64,000 nucleotides of DNA. It comes from Komagataeibacter rhaeticus. GTDB taxonomy: Bacteria; Pseudomonadota; Alphaproteobacteria; Acetobacterales; Acetobacteraceae. Position 1 is the first letter of the stretch, and every line of letters starts with the position of its first letter. A program made the translations under genes and the position numbers. The notes below the pieces were generated by a model. It saw only the letters and a program-made list of their open reading frames with translations, did not search any database and was not told the origin of the DNA. The stretch is taken from contig NZ_NKTZ01000003.1 of NCBI RefSeq assembly GCF_003207855.1, positions 1-64,000 of the forward strand. The letters run 5' to 3'. Shown here one piece after another: positions 1 through 8,833 of the stretch.

Positions 1-903
1 ATTGCCTGGTAACGCCCCTTCTCCCCCGCCGCCTCCGGCACCGATGGTGATGCCCAGCGTGTCGCCACCCGCCACCGGATAGATCGCCTTTATGTAGCCA
101 CCAGATGCCCCGCCTCCGCCGGATACGGTTTCCGCCGTGCTGGAACCCTGGCAACCACCACCACCCCCTCCCGCCCCCACGGCTTCGATTTCCACGCTGG
201 TTGCCCATGCGGGAACGGCAATATTGTCGGAGGCAAGGACATAGCCCCATGCGGTGGTCAACTCGCCTATCGTGGCCTGCACCGCCTCAACATCGGAATA
301 GTTGGCTATTACCTTCCACACCGCCTCCACCGGGTCATAGGCGCGGACCCGATAGTCCGATGTATTCACCCCCAGCCGTGTGACCGGGTTTGTCGCACTG
401 TCGGACTGCTGGAGGACGCAGCCGTCTATCCGGGCGGAAAGAGTCGTGTCCGCATTGGCGCGCGCGGCCTGTTCAGTCGCAAGGTCAGACTGGACAGCCG
501 TGACATCCGAATAGTTGGCAATCGGTCCAATGTCGGTCGCGTCAATCTGGTAGCGCAGGCGGCCTGTGGAAGTGCCGTTTACGATCTCCCACCCAATATT
601 GACCTTGTTGCTTCCCTGATCCGCTCCGCCACCCTGCTGGACCGGGGTAAAATCCAGCGATCCACCAACCCCGATCAGCGCAGCCTTGATCATTGCCTCA
701 ATCGCCGCCCAGACCTGACTGTCATCGCTCGGATTGGGGATGATCTGGACCATCTGGATCAGATACATCAGCGAATTCATGATGGCGTTGCGATCTGCCT
801 TGACCAGGGACGTCCCTTTGACGCCGTTCAGCAGATCGCGGTCCTGATACTGCCTGCGGCCCTGCGCATCAGTGACGTAACCGGGGGCGCTTGTGTAATC
901 CAT
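1..903 (-). CDS. Phage tail fibre protein, N-terminal 301 codons (runs off the left edge)
   Basis: An open minus-strand frame starts at the ATG at 903 (MDYTSAPGYVTDAQGR) and continues without a stop through position 1. The ATG overlaps the stop of the gp48-like gene, so the two are probably translationally coupled. The first 100 residues look like a tail-attachment region. Residues about 100-230 contain two similar 'ANYSDV' segments separated by a helical stretch. From about residue 240 there are glycine-rich loops (GAGGGGG, SGGGGASGG, GAGGGGG) of the kind seen in receptor-binding fibre tips. By position it corresponds to Mu gene S. The fibre chaperone would lie beyond the window. Confidence 0.85.
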   Translation of the reverse strand, partial: MDYTSAPGYVTDAQGRRQYQDRDLLNGVKGTSLVKADRNAIMNSLMYLIQMVQIIPNPSDDSQVWAAIEAMIKAALIGVGGSLDFTPVQQGGGADQGSNKVNIGWEIVNGTSTGRLRYQIDATDIGPIANYSDVTAVQSDLATEQAARANADTTLSARIDGCVLQQSDSATNPVTRLGVNTSDYRVRAYDPVEAVWKVIANYSDVEAVQATIGELTTAWGYVLASDNIAVPAWATSVEIEAVGAGGGGGGCQGSSTAETVSGGGGASGGYIKAIYPVAGGDTLGITIGAGGGGGEGALPGN

Positions 904-1448
904 CAGGCAGCATCCTTGTAATTGAAGACCAGCGCCGTATCCGGCGGACAGAACCGCTGGATCGGGCATTCAAGGCCGGTGTTCTTGTTGGGCAGGTTGA
1001 TGATCCAGATCAGGCGGTCGGTGTCCTGGCTGCACACATCCACACCGCACACCGCTTCACCGCAGATCGCGGGTTCGGGGTAGTCGATGGTGATGGTCAC
1101 CCCGGCCGCCTGGGCAAGGTCGATGAAAAACTGCTCGGACTGACCACCGCCGCCAACCCAGCGCGAATTCAGCAGTGCCTGCATCTCGGCCGTGGTCAGG
1201 TCCGCAAGGTCACGCCCGCATGGGTCAGGCCCCAGCACTTGTGCGTAATCCGCCAGAAGCAGAGTCGATTTCGCCGGGCTGATCTCGTTGCGCAGAGCGT
1301 CGATATCGGCCTCGAACCGCGCGCCCATAATGGCGAAGGGGGTCAGCAAGGCTGCCAGATTGCTCTGTGTGCTTTTTGGCCACGCCCAGCCGGACGGCAT
1401 CAGTTGCCCCAGCAGTTCGTCGCGTATCTCGGCGGCCGTGCGGCTCAT
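903..1448 (-). CDS. Mu gp48-like tail protein (DUF2313/YmfQ family)
   Basis: 181 aa, a baseplate-to-fibre connector family found just upstream of tail fibres in Mu-like and lambdoid phages. The N-terminal part (MSRTAAEIRDELLGQLMPSG, then 'WPK' and 'RFEADIDALRNEISP') is typical of DUF2313. The C-terminal half carries 'GVTITIDYPEP' and paired cysteines (CGEAVCGVDVC, then C-P-I-Q-R-F-C). I chose the ATG at 1448 because it overlaps the gp47 stop as ATGA. A longer in-frame start at 1463 would overlap gp47 by 19 bases and is less likely. Confidence 0.85.
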   Translation of the reverse strand: MSRTAAEIRDELLGQLMPSGWAWPKSTQSNLAALLTPFAIMGARFEADIDALRNEISPAKSTLLLADYAQVLGPDPCGRDLADLTTAEMQALLNSRWVGGGGQSEQFFIDLAQAAGVTITIDYPEPAICGEAVCGVDVCSQDTDRLIWIINLPNKNTGLECPIQRFCPPDTALVFNYKDAA

Positions 1449-2527
1449 GACGACGCCTGCCATGTGATGGTGCCCAGCGTCGCAATCTGGTTATCAGCCA
1501 ACTGCACATCCGCTGTGGGCACCGACAGGATATAGCTGGTCACGGACGTGACCGACGCGATGGCGGCGTCAATCCGCGCTACCAGCAGCTTCGCCGCAAT
1601 GTCCGTGGTCGCATAATAGGCCGCAATCGCGGTCTGCACCTGATTACGGTTCTGCTGGGTGTCTGGCGTGATCGAAAGCGTCAGGTTCTGTGGCGCAAGC
1701 TGTGCGGGCACCACATAGGCATTCGCCCGCACGGGCCTGCGGGTCGGATCGTCAATATAGGACTGGATGGCCGCGACCTCGGCCGATGTCGGCACCGTGG
1801 GGCCAGCCATGGCCACGATGATGCCCACGGTGCCAAGACCGACCCATCGCGGCACGACGTTGACGTAAGCGGCCCCCGCGTCTTCGGCCCATCCTTCGTA
1901 GTCGGTCACGCTGCCGCCTGCGGGCGGATTGCGGATTTTCTCAATGATACGCGCGCGCCAGCTTTCCTGCCCCTCAATGGCAGCGCCACCGGCCAGCCCG
2001 TCGCTGTCGGTCACAACGGATGTGACGCCTGCAATGGGCGATACCAGCGTCAGCGTGATGCCACCGCCCACATTGCCCGTGGTACCGGTCGCGGTCGCCT
2101 GCACGGGAATGGAGCCGGACGCACCGGCGGCGATACTACCCTCGGCCGTGGTTGCCCACTGGATGGACCCGTCCACCGTCAGCAGCGTGCCAATGGGAAT
2201 GACCTCGGCCTGCGAACAGGTCACCACCACATTGCCGATAGCGGACGTAGCCGGGTTGCGCGGCACACCCCATTGCACACCATGGTTGGGCAGCAGGCCG
2301 TCCACCGTGGCCGTATCGACCATTATTTCCAGTAGCCAGTCGCGCATGTAGCGATACTGTTCGGCACCCATTATCCCCACCACGACGGACAGAACCTGTT
2401 CCAGGCTGCCCGGCGCATTGGCGTCCAGCACCACCTGCGTCCCATCGCTGGCGGTAAAGCTGACTGTCGCCAGACCGGACGCGAAACGCTGGGCAAGCTG
2501 TTCCGGTGTTGGAATTGCCGCTGGCAT
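1445..2527 (-). CDS. Baseplate protein, Mu gp47-like (gpJ family)
   Basis: 360 aa, the baseplate J/gp47 family wedge protein of contractile tails. It has the family layout: an N-terminal helical part (IPTPEQLAQRFASGL), 'GVQWGVPRNPATSAIGNVV', a Gly/Thr-rich domain with 'GNVGGGITLTLVSPIAGV', the signature 'ESWRARIIEKIRNPPAGGSVTDYE', and a C-terminal 'RPVRANAYVVPA' segment. The stop overlaps the gp48 start and the start overlaps the gp46 stop, so it belongs to a tightly packed baseplate operon. Confidence 0.92.
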   Translation of the reverse strand: MPAAIPTPEQLAQRFASGLATVSFTASDGTQVVLDANAPGSLEQVLSVVVGIMGAEQYRYMRDWLLEIMVDTATVDGLLPNHGVQWGVPRNPATSAIGNVVVTCSQAEVIPIGTLLTVDGSIQWATTAEGSIAAGASGSIPVQATATGTTGNVGGGITLTLVSPIAGVTSVVTDSDGLAGGAAIEGQESWRARIIEKIRNPPAGGSVTDYEGWAEDAGAAYVNVVPRWVGLGTVGIIVAMAGPTVPTSAEVAAIQSYIDDPTRRPVRANAYVVPAQLAPQNLTLSITPDTQQNRNQVQTAIAAYYATTDIAAKLLVARIDAAIASVTSVTSYILSVPTADVQLADNQIATLGTITWQASS

Positions 2528-3012
2528 CAGTTCCCCACCACGGTGGCGACTGATGTGGCGCTTTCCTGCGCGGTGATCTGGATGGTGTCACCCGTCAGCC
2601 ACGCCGCCCCGGTGGCAATGTCCGTGCCGTGGTAATCGGCAATCGGCTCCACGCTTTCCGCCGTGTATCCAGCCAGACGGGCGCGGGTTTCTTCCGTGGC
2701 CTTGCCGCGCGATTCCAGCCACGCCCGCGTGCCCAGCCGCTGGCCTTCAGGCAGGCAGATGTCACCCACCCAGCCACGCATCGCCAGCAGCCCGGCCGAC
2801 TGTGCGGGCAGGCCCGTCACATCATCGGGCAGCGTGTCATCAGCTTCCGCGCGCCGGTCGGTGCCCAGTGCGATCAGCAGCGCCGTGGCGGCCGTTGCAT
2901 CAATGGCAATGCGGCCGCGCCCGTTGCCGGTGGGCTGGATTACCAGATCGCAGGCCATGGCGCGGGGTGACCAGGCCATGGCCATCTGGAAAAAAGGAAC
3001 GGATGCCGTCAT
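2527..3012 (-). CDS. Baseplate protein, Mu gp46-like
   Basis: 161 aa, the GP46 family, a T4 gp25-like baseplate wedge component. 'DLVIQPTGNGRGRI', followed by a long Ala/Thr-rich helix and 'VGDICLPEGQRLGTRAWL', is typical. The ATG at 3012 has no ribosome-binding site in front of it and stands six bases after a -10-like hexamer (GATACT, 3019-3024), so its mRNA may be leaderless. It appears to be the first gene of a separately promoted unit that continues through gp47, gp48 and the fibre. Confidence 0.88.
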   Translation of the reverse strand: MTASVPFFQMAMAWSPRAMACDLVIQPTGNGRGRIAIDATAATALLIALGTDRRAEADDTLPDDVTGLPAQSAGLLAMRGWVGDICLPEGQRLGTRAWLESRGKATEETRARLAGYTAESVEPIADYHGTDIATGAAWLTGDTIQITAQESATSVATVVGN

Positions 3013-3066
3013 GCGCGCAGTATCCGCGCGCAGGCGACATCCATTCAGGGGGAGGTTCTTCCCCTG
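3013..3066 (-). promoter_or_regulatory. Putative activator-dependent late promoter upstream of gp46
   Basis: The dyad CAGGGG...CCCCTG (3046-3066) is followed on the minus strand by 21 bases and then GATACT (3024-3019), six bases before the gp46 ATG. The same arrangement occurs before the protease (15071-15118) and lysozyme (23500-23547) genes. If GATACT is the -10 box, the dyad centre falls near -44, where Mor and C bind in Mu promoters. The hairpin has no T-run, so it is not a good intrinsic terminator. Confidence 0.65.
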
Positions 3067-3075
3067 TTATCAGAT

Positions 3076-3639
3076 TTACTGGGGCCTGCCGGTCGTGCCC
3101 GGCGCATCCGTCACCGGGTGGGTGTGGTTGGTCAGGCTGATACCGCCCGCCTTCACATCGCCCTGGGCTGCGATGTCTTCTGTGGCGGTAATGCCGCCCT
3201 TGACCGCCAGCGGCACATTCAGCGTGGCCTGCTTTGCCGTCAGGTCAAGGATCGGGCTGCCGCCTATTGTCACCAGCATTTCCGATGTGCAGTCAAGCCG
3301 CACGATCTTCCCGTTCTGGATATAGATGCGCTGGCCACAGGCGTCATACAGCACGCTGTCGCCTTCACCCAGCTTACCAAACCGCGCCTTGGACGGATTG
3401 GCGGGCGGCAGCGCCATCAGGTCAGCATGGTCGCCGCCCACGGCCACAATGGGAGCCACGGCCCCGTCCAATGGCGCATGGGATGCAAAGCCGAAGGGCT
3501 GATGGACCGGCACGCGCGAGCGCACGCGCCCGTAATGCGGCTGGACGGTCAGCATCTGCTCGGCCCCGGTATCGTCAATCGCGCGCACCACGGCGCGGAC
3601 AAACAGGCCGCGCACGGCCATGAACAGCCGGTCGATCAT
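3076..3639 (-). CDS. Baseplate spike protein, Mu gp45-like (gpV family)
   Basis: 187 aa, the central spike/baseplate assembly V family that forms the membrane-piercing tip. The N-terminal OB-fold region has 'VQPHYGRVRSRVPVHQPFGFAS'. The middle has 'GDSVLYDACGQRIYIQNGKIV', and the C-terminus ends in repeating short strands and 'ISLTNHTHPVTDAPG', whose H-T-H motif is typical of spike tips with a bound metal. The start overlaps the gp44 stop as ATGA. A dyad between this gene and gp46 marks a likely internal promoter. Confidence 0.9.
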   Translation of the reverse strand: MIDRLFMAVRGLFVRAVVRAIDDTGAEQMLTVQPHYGRVRSRVPVHQPFGFASHAPLDGAVAPIVAVGGDHADLMALPPANPSKARFGKLGEGDSVLYDACGQRIYIQNGKIVRLDCTSEMLVTIGGSPILDLTAKQATLNVPLAVKGGITATEDIAAQGDVKAGGISLTNHTHPVTDAPGTTGRPQ

Positions 3640-5000
3640 CGCGCCATCCCGTCACGCGCCACGATATGGCCTGCGCGCCGCGCGCCGTTATGGCCGTGGT
3701 CCATGTCGCCCGTCAGGTCATAGGCATCGCGTTCCACCACGGATATGCGGGTCACCTCACCATCTGGCGCATCCACATAGGTCACGGCCCCGATCAGCAT
3801 ATCGCGGTCAATGCCTGCATACAGGTCATTCACATAGACCAGGGCATTGGGCAGCCACATATCCCCCGTTTCACCCCGGTATCCCACCACGGTATAGACC
3901 CTTGCCGTGGCTTGCGCCTTTGTCGAGCGCATGCGCCAGTCGGCCTGGTCCTGCAACGTCCATGGGCTGCCATCCGTGCGCGGCTTCGTGCGCTGGCGTT
4001 TTGGCCGCCGGTTGCTTGCATGGTAGGCGGCCGGCGCGGGTCCGGGGTCTGCCGTCAGCCCGCTGGCCGCGCTGTCCAGCGGCGGGTTTGGCGTGCCTTG
4101 CGCGGAAACTGACCCACCGCTCTGGGTGGCGGACAGCCAGACACGGGGCCTGTAGCGCCCGACGCCTGGGTCAACGCTGTGCCCATAGCGCACGATGGCG
4201 GCGGCTTCCGTATCGGTGGCGCTGTGTGCGCTTGGGGCATCTTCGGGCGTTTCCGAAAGCGGCTCCGCATCCATGCTCAGGGTGGCATTAGCGGGCCGTA
4301 AGAGGCTTCTGAACTGCCCCTTGACCCACACGTCCGAATACCGGCCGCGTGCCGATACCCGTGATTCCATGCGGTACACGTTGCCTGGCAATTCCAGTTT
4401 CCCCGGCGCGCGCGTGCTGCCCGCCTGTGTGAGGACAATCCCGCCCACGCCATCAGACGTGACCAGAACCCCGCGCTGGCGTGACAGCTTTTCGATGGTG
4501 GACATGGCAGGTTCGGCCGGATCGACCGCGACCAGGGTAAATGGATCCCCCGTATCCACGTCGGCCGACACCGCCAGCCCGAACGGGCCGGTAAGGTTCC
4601 CGATGACATCCACAAGATGAACTGCACGGTATTCCCCCGGTCCTGTAGGGTTGGCGGAACAGTCCACCAGATCGCCGGTCCTGTCCCGGCCGGAAATGGT
4701 GGCGCGGATTTCTCCATCCGCCATTTCAAGCTGGATGTCATCCACATGCCCCAGCAGGCAGGTTGCGCCATGGATGCGGATTTCCACGGGGTCGTTCTCC
4801 CGGATCATGGCCCATTCCGGCAGGGTTCCCCCCAGCGCCTGATTGGCCCGCACCTCATCCAGGTATTCGACATGGAACGCCCCGCAGATGTCCGCCAGAT
4901 CGCGCCCGCATTCCGCCATGGTGTAGGTCTTGAGCGTGCGGCCATTCACGATCACGGTCATGCCGCGCGCGGTGACCGTGGTGCTGGTTGTGCCGCTCAT
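3636..5000 (-). CDS. Baseplate hub protein, Mu gp44-like (gene P)
   Basis: 454 aa, tail hub protein of the Mu P/late-control-D type. It begins MSGTTSTTVTARGMTVIVNG, followed by 'YTMAECGRDLADICGAF', 'NDPVEIRIHGATCLLGHVDD' and 'ATISGRDRTGDLVDCSA', the standard hub signature. A disordered basic stretch around residues 330-345 (NRRPKRQRTKPRTDG) precedes a second beta-rich part (YTVVGYRGETGDMWLPN). The ATG at 5000 overlaps the gp43 stop. A longer frame upstream to 5138 lacks family sequence and lies inside gp43. Confidence 0.9.
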   Translation of the reverse strand: MSGTTSTTVTARGMTVIVNGRTLKTYTMAECGRDLADICGAFHVEYLDEVRANQALGGTLPEWAMIRENDPVEIRIHGATCLLGHVDDIQLEMADGEIRATISGRDRTGDLVDCSANPTGPGEYRAVHLVDVIGNLTGPFGLAVSADVDTGDPFTLVAVDPAEPAMSTIEKLSRQRGVLVTSDGVGGIVLTQAGSTRAPGKLELPGNVYRMESRVSARGRYSDVWVKGQFRSLLRPANATLSMDAEPLSETPEDAPSAHSATDTEAAAIVRYGHSVDPGVGRYRPRVWLSATQSGGSVSAQGTPNPPLDSAASGLTADPGPAPAAYHASNRRPKRQRTKPRTDGSPWTLQDQADWRMRSTKAQATARVYTVVGYRGETGDMWLPNALVYVNDLYAGIDRDMLIGAVTYVDAPDGEVTRISVVERDAYDLTGDMDHGHNGARRAGHIVARDGMAR

Positions 5001-6376
5001 GACGATGTTTCCAGCACGTCCACGCTGCCGGGGCCCGCCAGTGCGGGATGGGTCAGGCCGTTGCGGCTGACCAGATCGTCCCACACGGCCGCCACGTTCG
5101 CGGGTGTATCGCCTGCCACGGCATAGGCGATGAGCCACGCGCTCATCTGGCGCGGCACCGGCACCGCGACCACCTTCGGCAACCGCCCCAGGCGAGACGA
5201 AATATCCGCGACCACAGCCGCGCGGGCATCGCGGATCGCGCCCGACATGGCCGCCAGCGGAACTTCCGCCCCGGCAAGGATCACATTGGTCAGGTCACTG
5301 GCCAGCGCATCCAGCGCCGCCGTCATGGTATCGCGCGATGCAATGGCGTCCGACTGGCTGGCGTAGGTCATGGCCGACTGGGCCGCCATGGCCTGCGCCA
5401 CGGTCCCGGCACGCGCCACCAGACCGATCACCAGCACATCGGCCGGGGCCAGTGACCTGACAGACAGGGCCTGCGCCTGCGCGCCGATCTGCGTGGCACC
5501 ATCCAGCAGCAGCGCTGTCGCCTGCACCGGGTCCACGCTGGTCTGGCTCCCGTCCGCCACCTGTGTTGCCGGCGCAATGGCCGCCGTCTGGCCGGTCGAT
5601 ACCGCGCCCGCGATGGTAGCAGGCACATTGACCAGCAGGTCCGTCACCCCGTCGGCATAGGTGGTATCCGTATTGCTCACCGGGGCGACGATGCCGGTCT
5701 GCAATGCCGCCAGTGATGTCTGCGTGGCTGACTGGACAGGTTCCGGGGCCGATGTCGTGGCTGCATTCCACACATTGGCCGCTACCGTGATCGTGCTGCT
5801 GACAGCACTCGCCAGCGCCAGCGGGAGGACAACGGGCGACAGTAGCCCGCGCAGGGCCAGAACGCCCTGATCGACCAGGGCATCAGCAGCTTCCAGCACA
5901 TTGGTCAGGGTGTCGGTGATGGTCGAGAACAGGCCGGTGGAAATGGACGCGGGCGGCTTGCGGACAAATGTGGCCTCGAACCGGGCCATGCGGATTTCCC
6001 GGTCCGAAAACTCGATCTGCCCGGCCTGCAACAGGTAGCACCGCAGCGCGCCCCACCACGGATGCACCAGCGTTGCCGCCCCTTTGGCCAGCAGCGCCTT
6101 GCGCATCCGGTCGGCACGCAGGACGTAATCATCGCCCACCAGAATGCCGCGCACCTGTATCGGGCCATCGAACTGCCCGAAATCCTGCATGCGGAAATCG
6201 TCGCGGCCGGGGAAATACATCTGCGCGACCCGACGCCCCGCTGCTTCGCGGGAATTGGGCATGTAGAAGTTCACGCCGCGCCAGCTCGCCAGCGACAGGA
6301 TGGAGGACAGCGGCGATGCCGCAAGCCCGCCCGTCAGGCCAAGCTGGCTGCCAAGGATACCCGTTCCAATGCTCAT
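4997..6376 (-). CDS. DNA circularisation / tail protein, Mu gp43-like (gpN)
   Basis: 459 aa. The N-terminal 130 residues match the 'DNA circularisation protein N-terminus' family ('SWRGVNFYMPNSREAAGRRVAQMYFPGRD', quoted in part, then 'IQVRGILVGDDYVLRADRM' and 'ALLAKGAATLVHPWWGAL'). The rest is Ala/Thr-rich and less conserved, ending in 'VPVPRQMSAWLIAYAVAGDT' and 'NGLTHPALAGPGSVDVL'. In Mu this gene is required for tail assembly. Both ends overlap their neighbours by four bases. Confidence 0.9.
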   Translation of the reverse strand: MSIGTGILGSQLGLTGGLAASPLSSILSLASWRGVNFYMPNSREAAGRRVAQMYFPGRDDFRMQDFGQFDGPIQVRGILVGDDYVLRADRMRKALLAKGAATLVHPWWGALRCYLLQAGQIEFSDREIRMARFEATFVRKPPASISTGLFSTITDTLTNVLEAADALVDQGVLALRGLLSPVVLPLALASAVSSTITVAANVWNAATTSAPEPVQSATQTSLAALQTGIVAPVSNTDTTYADGVTDLLVNVPATIAGAVSTGQTAAIAPATQVADGSQTSVDPVQATALLLDGATQIGAQAQALSVRSLAPADVLVIGLVARAGTVAQAMAAQSAMTYASQSDAIASRDTMTAALDALASDLTNVILAGAEVPLAAMSGAIRDARAAVVADISSRLGRLPKVVAVPVPRQMSAWLIAYAVAGDTPANVAAVWDDLVSRNGLTHPALAGPGSVDVLETSS

Positions 6377-8634
6377 GGCTGGGCCACCATCCTTCCGCGA
6401 TCAGGGGTAATGCGCACGGCCCCTTGCGCTCCCGCCGTCTGGCGGATTTTCAGGCCGGGGTCATGCGAGACATGCAGGCCGAACTGGCCACCCGATGCGG
6501 CGGCACGCGCGGGTGCCGCCGCCGGGATGGCGGGGGCTGGCTGCACGCCACGGCCCATCAGCGATTCAACATGCCGCCCCACCCACGAATTACTGAATGC
6601 CTGGTCCAGGGCTGCGAACTGCGCCTTGATATACTGGAACATGGCGACAAGCGGGACGCTGAAGACTTTTGCCAGCCCCGTGACGATGTTGTGCAGTTTG
6701 GTGCCAATCCCGCCGCCCCAGCTATCCAGCCATGCGGTGAAATCGTTGAACACCATCTTGGCCACGTTCCAGGTGCCTTTCAGTGCTCCGGTGATCCCGC
6801 TGCCGCCTGCGTCGAACGCGTGGGAAATCCGCGTCAGGTTGCGCGAGACATATAGTGCGGCCGCCACGACACCGACCGTCAGCGCCGCAAGCCCGGCCAC
6901 CACGCCCACGGTGGCCAGACTGACACCGCCCAGCAGCCCGCCAATAGGGAGCAGCACTGCGCGGAACAGTGTAAACCCGGCCCGCAGCGGCCCGGCCACA
7001 GCACCCACGGCACCCGCCGCCGTGGCCAGCGCCAGCAGGCTGCCTGCCGTGCCGATGATGGCGGTGGATGCGCCCGGCACATGATCGTCCAGCCACTCGA
7101 ACATGCCGGTCAGGCCGTGCAGGACCGAGGTCGAAACCTTCAGGATCGGCACGAACCCATGCCCGATACGCCGCTCAAGCTGGGACAGGGCTTCCTCAAA
7201 CGAATGCAGTTCCGTCAGAGTGGACCCCATGCCGGTGCGGAAATCTTCGTCCACCATGGCAGGGTCCGCGCTGCCAACCCTTTTCCTGATGGCGAAATAA
7301 CCCTGTTCCCCGCCCAGATGGTGCAGCAGGGCATTCACGAACCCACGGTCCTGCTCGTTGTTGAACAGTTCACCCACGGCCCGCAGGTCATTGCCGCCAT
7401 GCGTGATCCGGTTGACCTGCTGAAGAACCGCCATCATCGGGTCCACACCATTGGCGCGGGCATTGTTCAGGACACCGAACAGATCGACTCCATATTTCTG
7501 GAACCGTTTGGCCGTATGACTGGATGTGATGGTTTGCAGGAAGGCGCGCATGTCGGTCACGGCTTCGCCTTCCGTGCCGGTATTCTTGCGCATGACCGCC
7601 AGCGCGGCCGCCATATCATTCAGGCCGTCGCGCCCGCGCACGCCCAGCGCGCCCGCCTGGGCTGCAACCTGCGGGAACAGCGGGGCCAGCCTCTCGAATG
7701 GCAGGTCGGCCGACTTCCCGGCCAGCGCCATGGCCGACAGCGCGCCGGGCATCTCGGCAGCGGAAATGCCAAGGTTCTCCTGCATGGCGAATGTGGTCTT
7801 CGCCACGCCATCCGGCGCTGCGTTGTAGGCCGTGCCAATGCGCGCCACGGTCGGAAGGACCGCCTTTATCTGGTCAAGCGTGTAGCCTTCGCGTGAGAAA
7901 TACCCGGCCGCAGCGACAAGGTCGGTACCGCGCTGTCCGGTATCACGCGCCAGCCGGTCGATGTCGCGGCCAAATGTCTCGGTAAAACGGGTATTCTCCG
8001 CGCCGTGCAGGTTCAGTCCGATGCCGATATGGGTCAGGTCGTTATCGTATTCCGCCGCTGCCCTGACGGGCATCACGATCCCGAAGCCGGTGGCAGCGGC
8101 CCCGAAGGCACTGCCCACGCCTTCCTGAATGGACTGACCGAACCCGCGCACGGCACCACCCACGCCGCGCGCATAGCCCATCCCGCCGCTACCCAGCGCC
8201 GATGCGGCGGAGCGGATACGCCCCAGCGCGGACACGCTGCGGTCGGCGGCTTCCTCGGCTTCGGTGCCGATGCGGTTCATGCCGCTGCCTGCCTCGGCTG
8301 CAGCGGCCGTGGTGCGGGTCAGGGTTTCATCCAGACCGGTCACGGCGGCGGTCGCGGCCTCGATGCCACCAGCGGTTTCGCCAATGGTGCCGACGGCTGC
8401 CGCTGCTTCCGCACCCGCCGCGCCGGTTTCGGACAGGACTTTGTTCAGCCCGGCAACGCCCTCGGTCGCGCGGGCGACGGGCTGCTGCATTTCATCGAAT
8501 GGATTGGCCGCGCGGGCCAGTTCCGCCAGCGATCCGTTGATTTCTACCAGAACCGAACGGATCTGCTGCAATGGCTCGATGGAGCCAACGGCAAAGTCCA
8601 GACGGAAGGCCGCCGTCATGTTGTTACCGGACAA
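6373..8634 (-). CDS. Tail tape measure protein, Mu gp42-like
   Basis: 753 aa, sets tail length and forms the channel for DNA ejection. The N-terminal 150 residues are helical and Ala/Glu-rich. The middle carries the TP901-type core ('LTHIGIGLNLHGAENTRF', 'AAAGYFSREGYTLDQIK', 'MQENLGISAAEMPGALSAM', 'LAVMRKNTGTEGEAVTDMRA'). Hydrophobic segments follow at about residues 530-605. I keep the TTG at 8634 as start because GGGAGG lies six bases upstream. The next ATG (8619) has no ribosome-binding site. Confidence 0.92.
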   Translation of the reverse strand: MSGNNMTAAFRLDFAVGSIEPLQQIRSVLVEINGSLAELARAANPFDEMQQPVARATEGVAGLNKVLSETGAAGAEAAAAVGTIGETAGGIEAATAAVTGLDETLTRTTAAAAEAGSGMNRIGTEAEEAADRSVSALGRIRSAASALGSGGMGYARGVGGAVRGFGQSIQEGVGSAFGAAATGFGIVMPVRAAAEYDNDLTHIGIGLNLHGAENTRFTETFGRDIDRLARDTGQRGTDLVAAAGYFSREGYTLDQIKAVLPTVARIGTAYNAAPDGVAKTTFAMQENLGISAAEMPGALSAMALAGKSADLPFERLAPLFPQVAAQAGALGVRGRDGLNDMAAALAVMRKNTGTEGEAVTDMRAFLQTITSSHTAKRFQKYGVDLFGVLNNARANGVDPMMAVLQQVNRITHGGNDLRAVGELFNNEQDRGFVNALLHHLGGEQGYFAIRKRVGSADPAMVDEDFRTGMGSTLTELHSFEEALSQLERRIGHGFVPILKVSTSVLHGLTGMFEWLDDHVPGASTAIIGTAGSLLALATAAGAVGAVAGPLRAGFTLFRAVLLPIGGLLGGVSLATVGVVAGLAALTVGVVAAALYVSRNLTRISHAFDAGGSGITGALKGTWNVAKMVFNDFTAWLDSWGGGIGTKLHNIVTGLAKVFSVPLVAMFQYIKAQFAALDQAFSNSWVGRHVESLMGRGVQPAPAIPAAAPARAAASGGQFGLHVSHDPGLKIRQTAGAQGAVRITPDRGRMVAQP

Positions 8635-8644
8635 CGGGGCCTCC

Positions 8645-8833
8645 CTATCTGTCCATCATGGCCATCTGCTGCTGGATCGCCTCATTCCGCCGCTCGGCCA
8701 GTTGCCCGAGGGCTGCGGACCAGAACCGGATGCGGTGCAGCGGCATGTCCAGCAGTTCAGCTTCGGAAAAGCTGGTCTCGTGGGCGAGTGCGGCTAGGAG
8801 GACCGGCCAGTCTTCGCCCCACGCTTCAAAAAA
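8645..8833 (-). CDS. -1 frameshift extension of the tail assembly chaperone
   Basis: This frame has no start of its own but is open from the slippery site to a TAG at 8645, ten bases before the tape measure start. It encodes about 63 residues (FEAWGEDWPVLLAALAHETS, then a segment with 'ELLDMPLHRIRFWSAALG' and 'QQQMAMMDR'), a Trp/Leu-rich helix typical of the extension in tail chaperone fusions. A -1 slip at 8827-8833 would join it to the 139-residue protein to give about 189 residues. The arrangement matches the conserved frameshift of tailed phages (lambda G/GT type). Confidence 0.85.
   Translation of the reverse strand, partial: FFEAWGEDWPVLLAALAHETSFSEAELLDMPLHRIRFWSAALGQLAERRNEAIQQQMAMMDR

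Noticed and set aside
3046-3066. The three CAGGGG/CCCCTG hairpins as intrinsic terminators
   Set aside because: None has a T-run, and their fixed spacing to a -10-like hexamer and start codon fits promoters better.
8619-8621. ATG at 8619 as tape measure start
   Set aside because: It has no ribosome-binding site. The TTG at 8634 follows GGGAGG at ideal distance.
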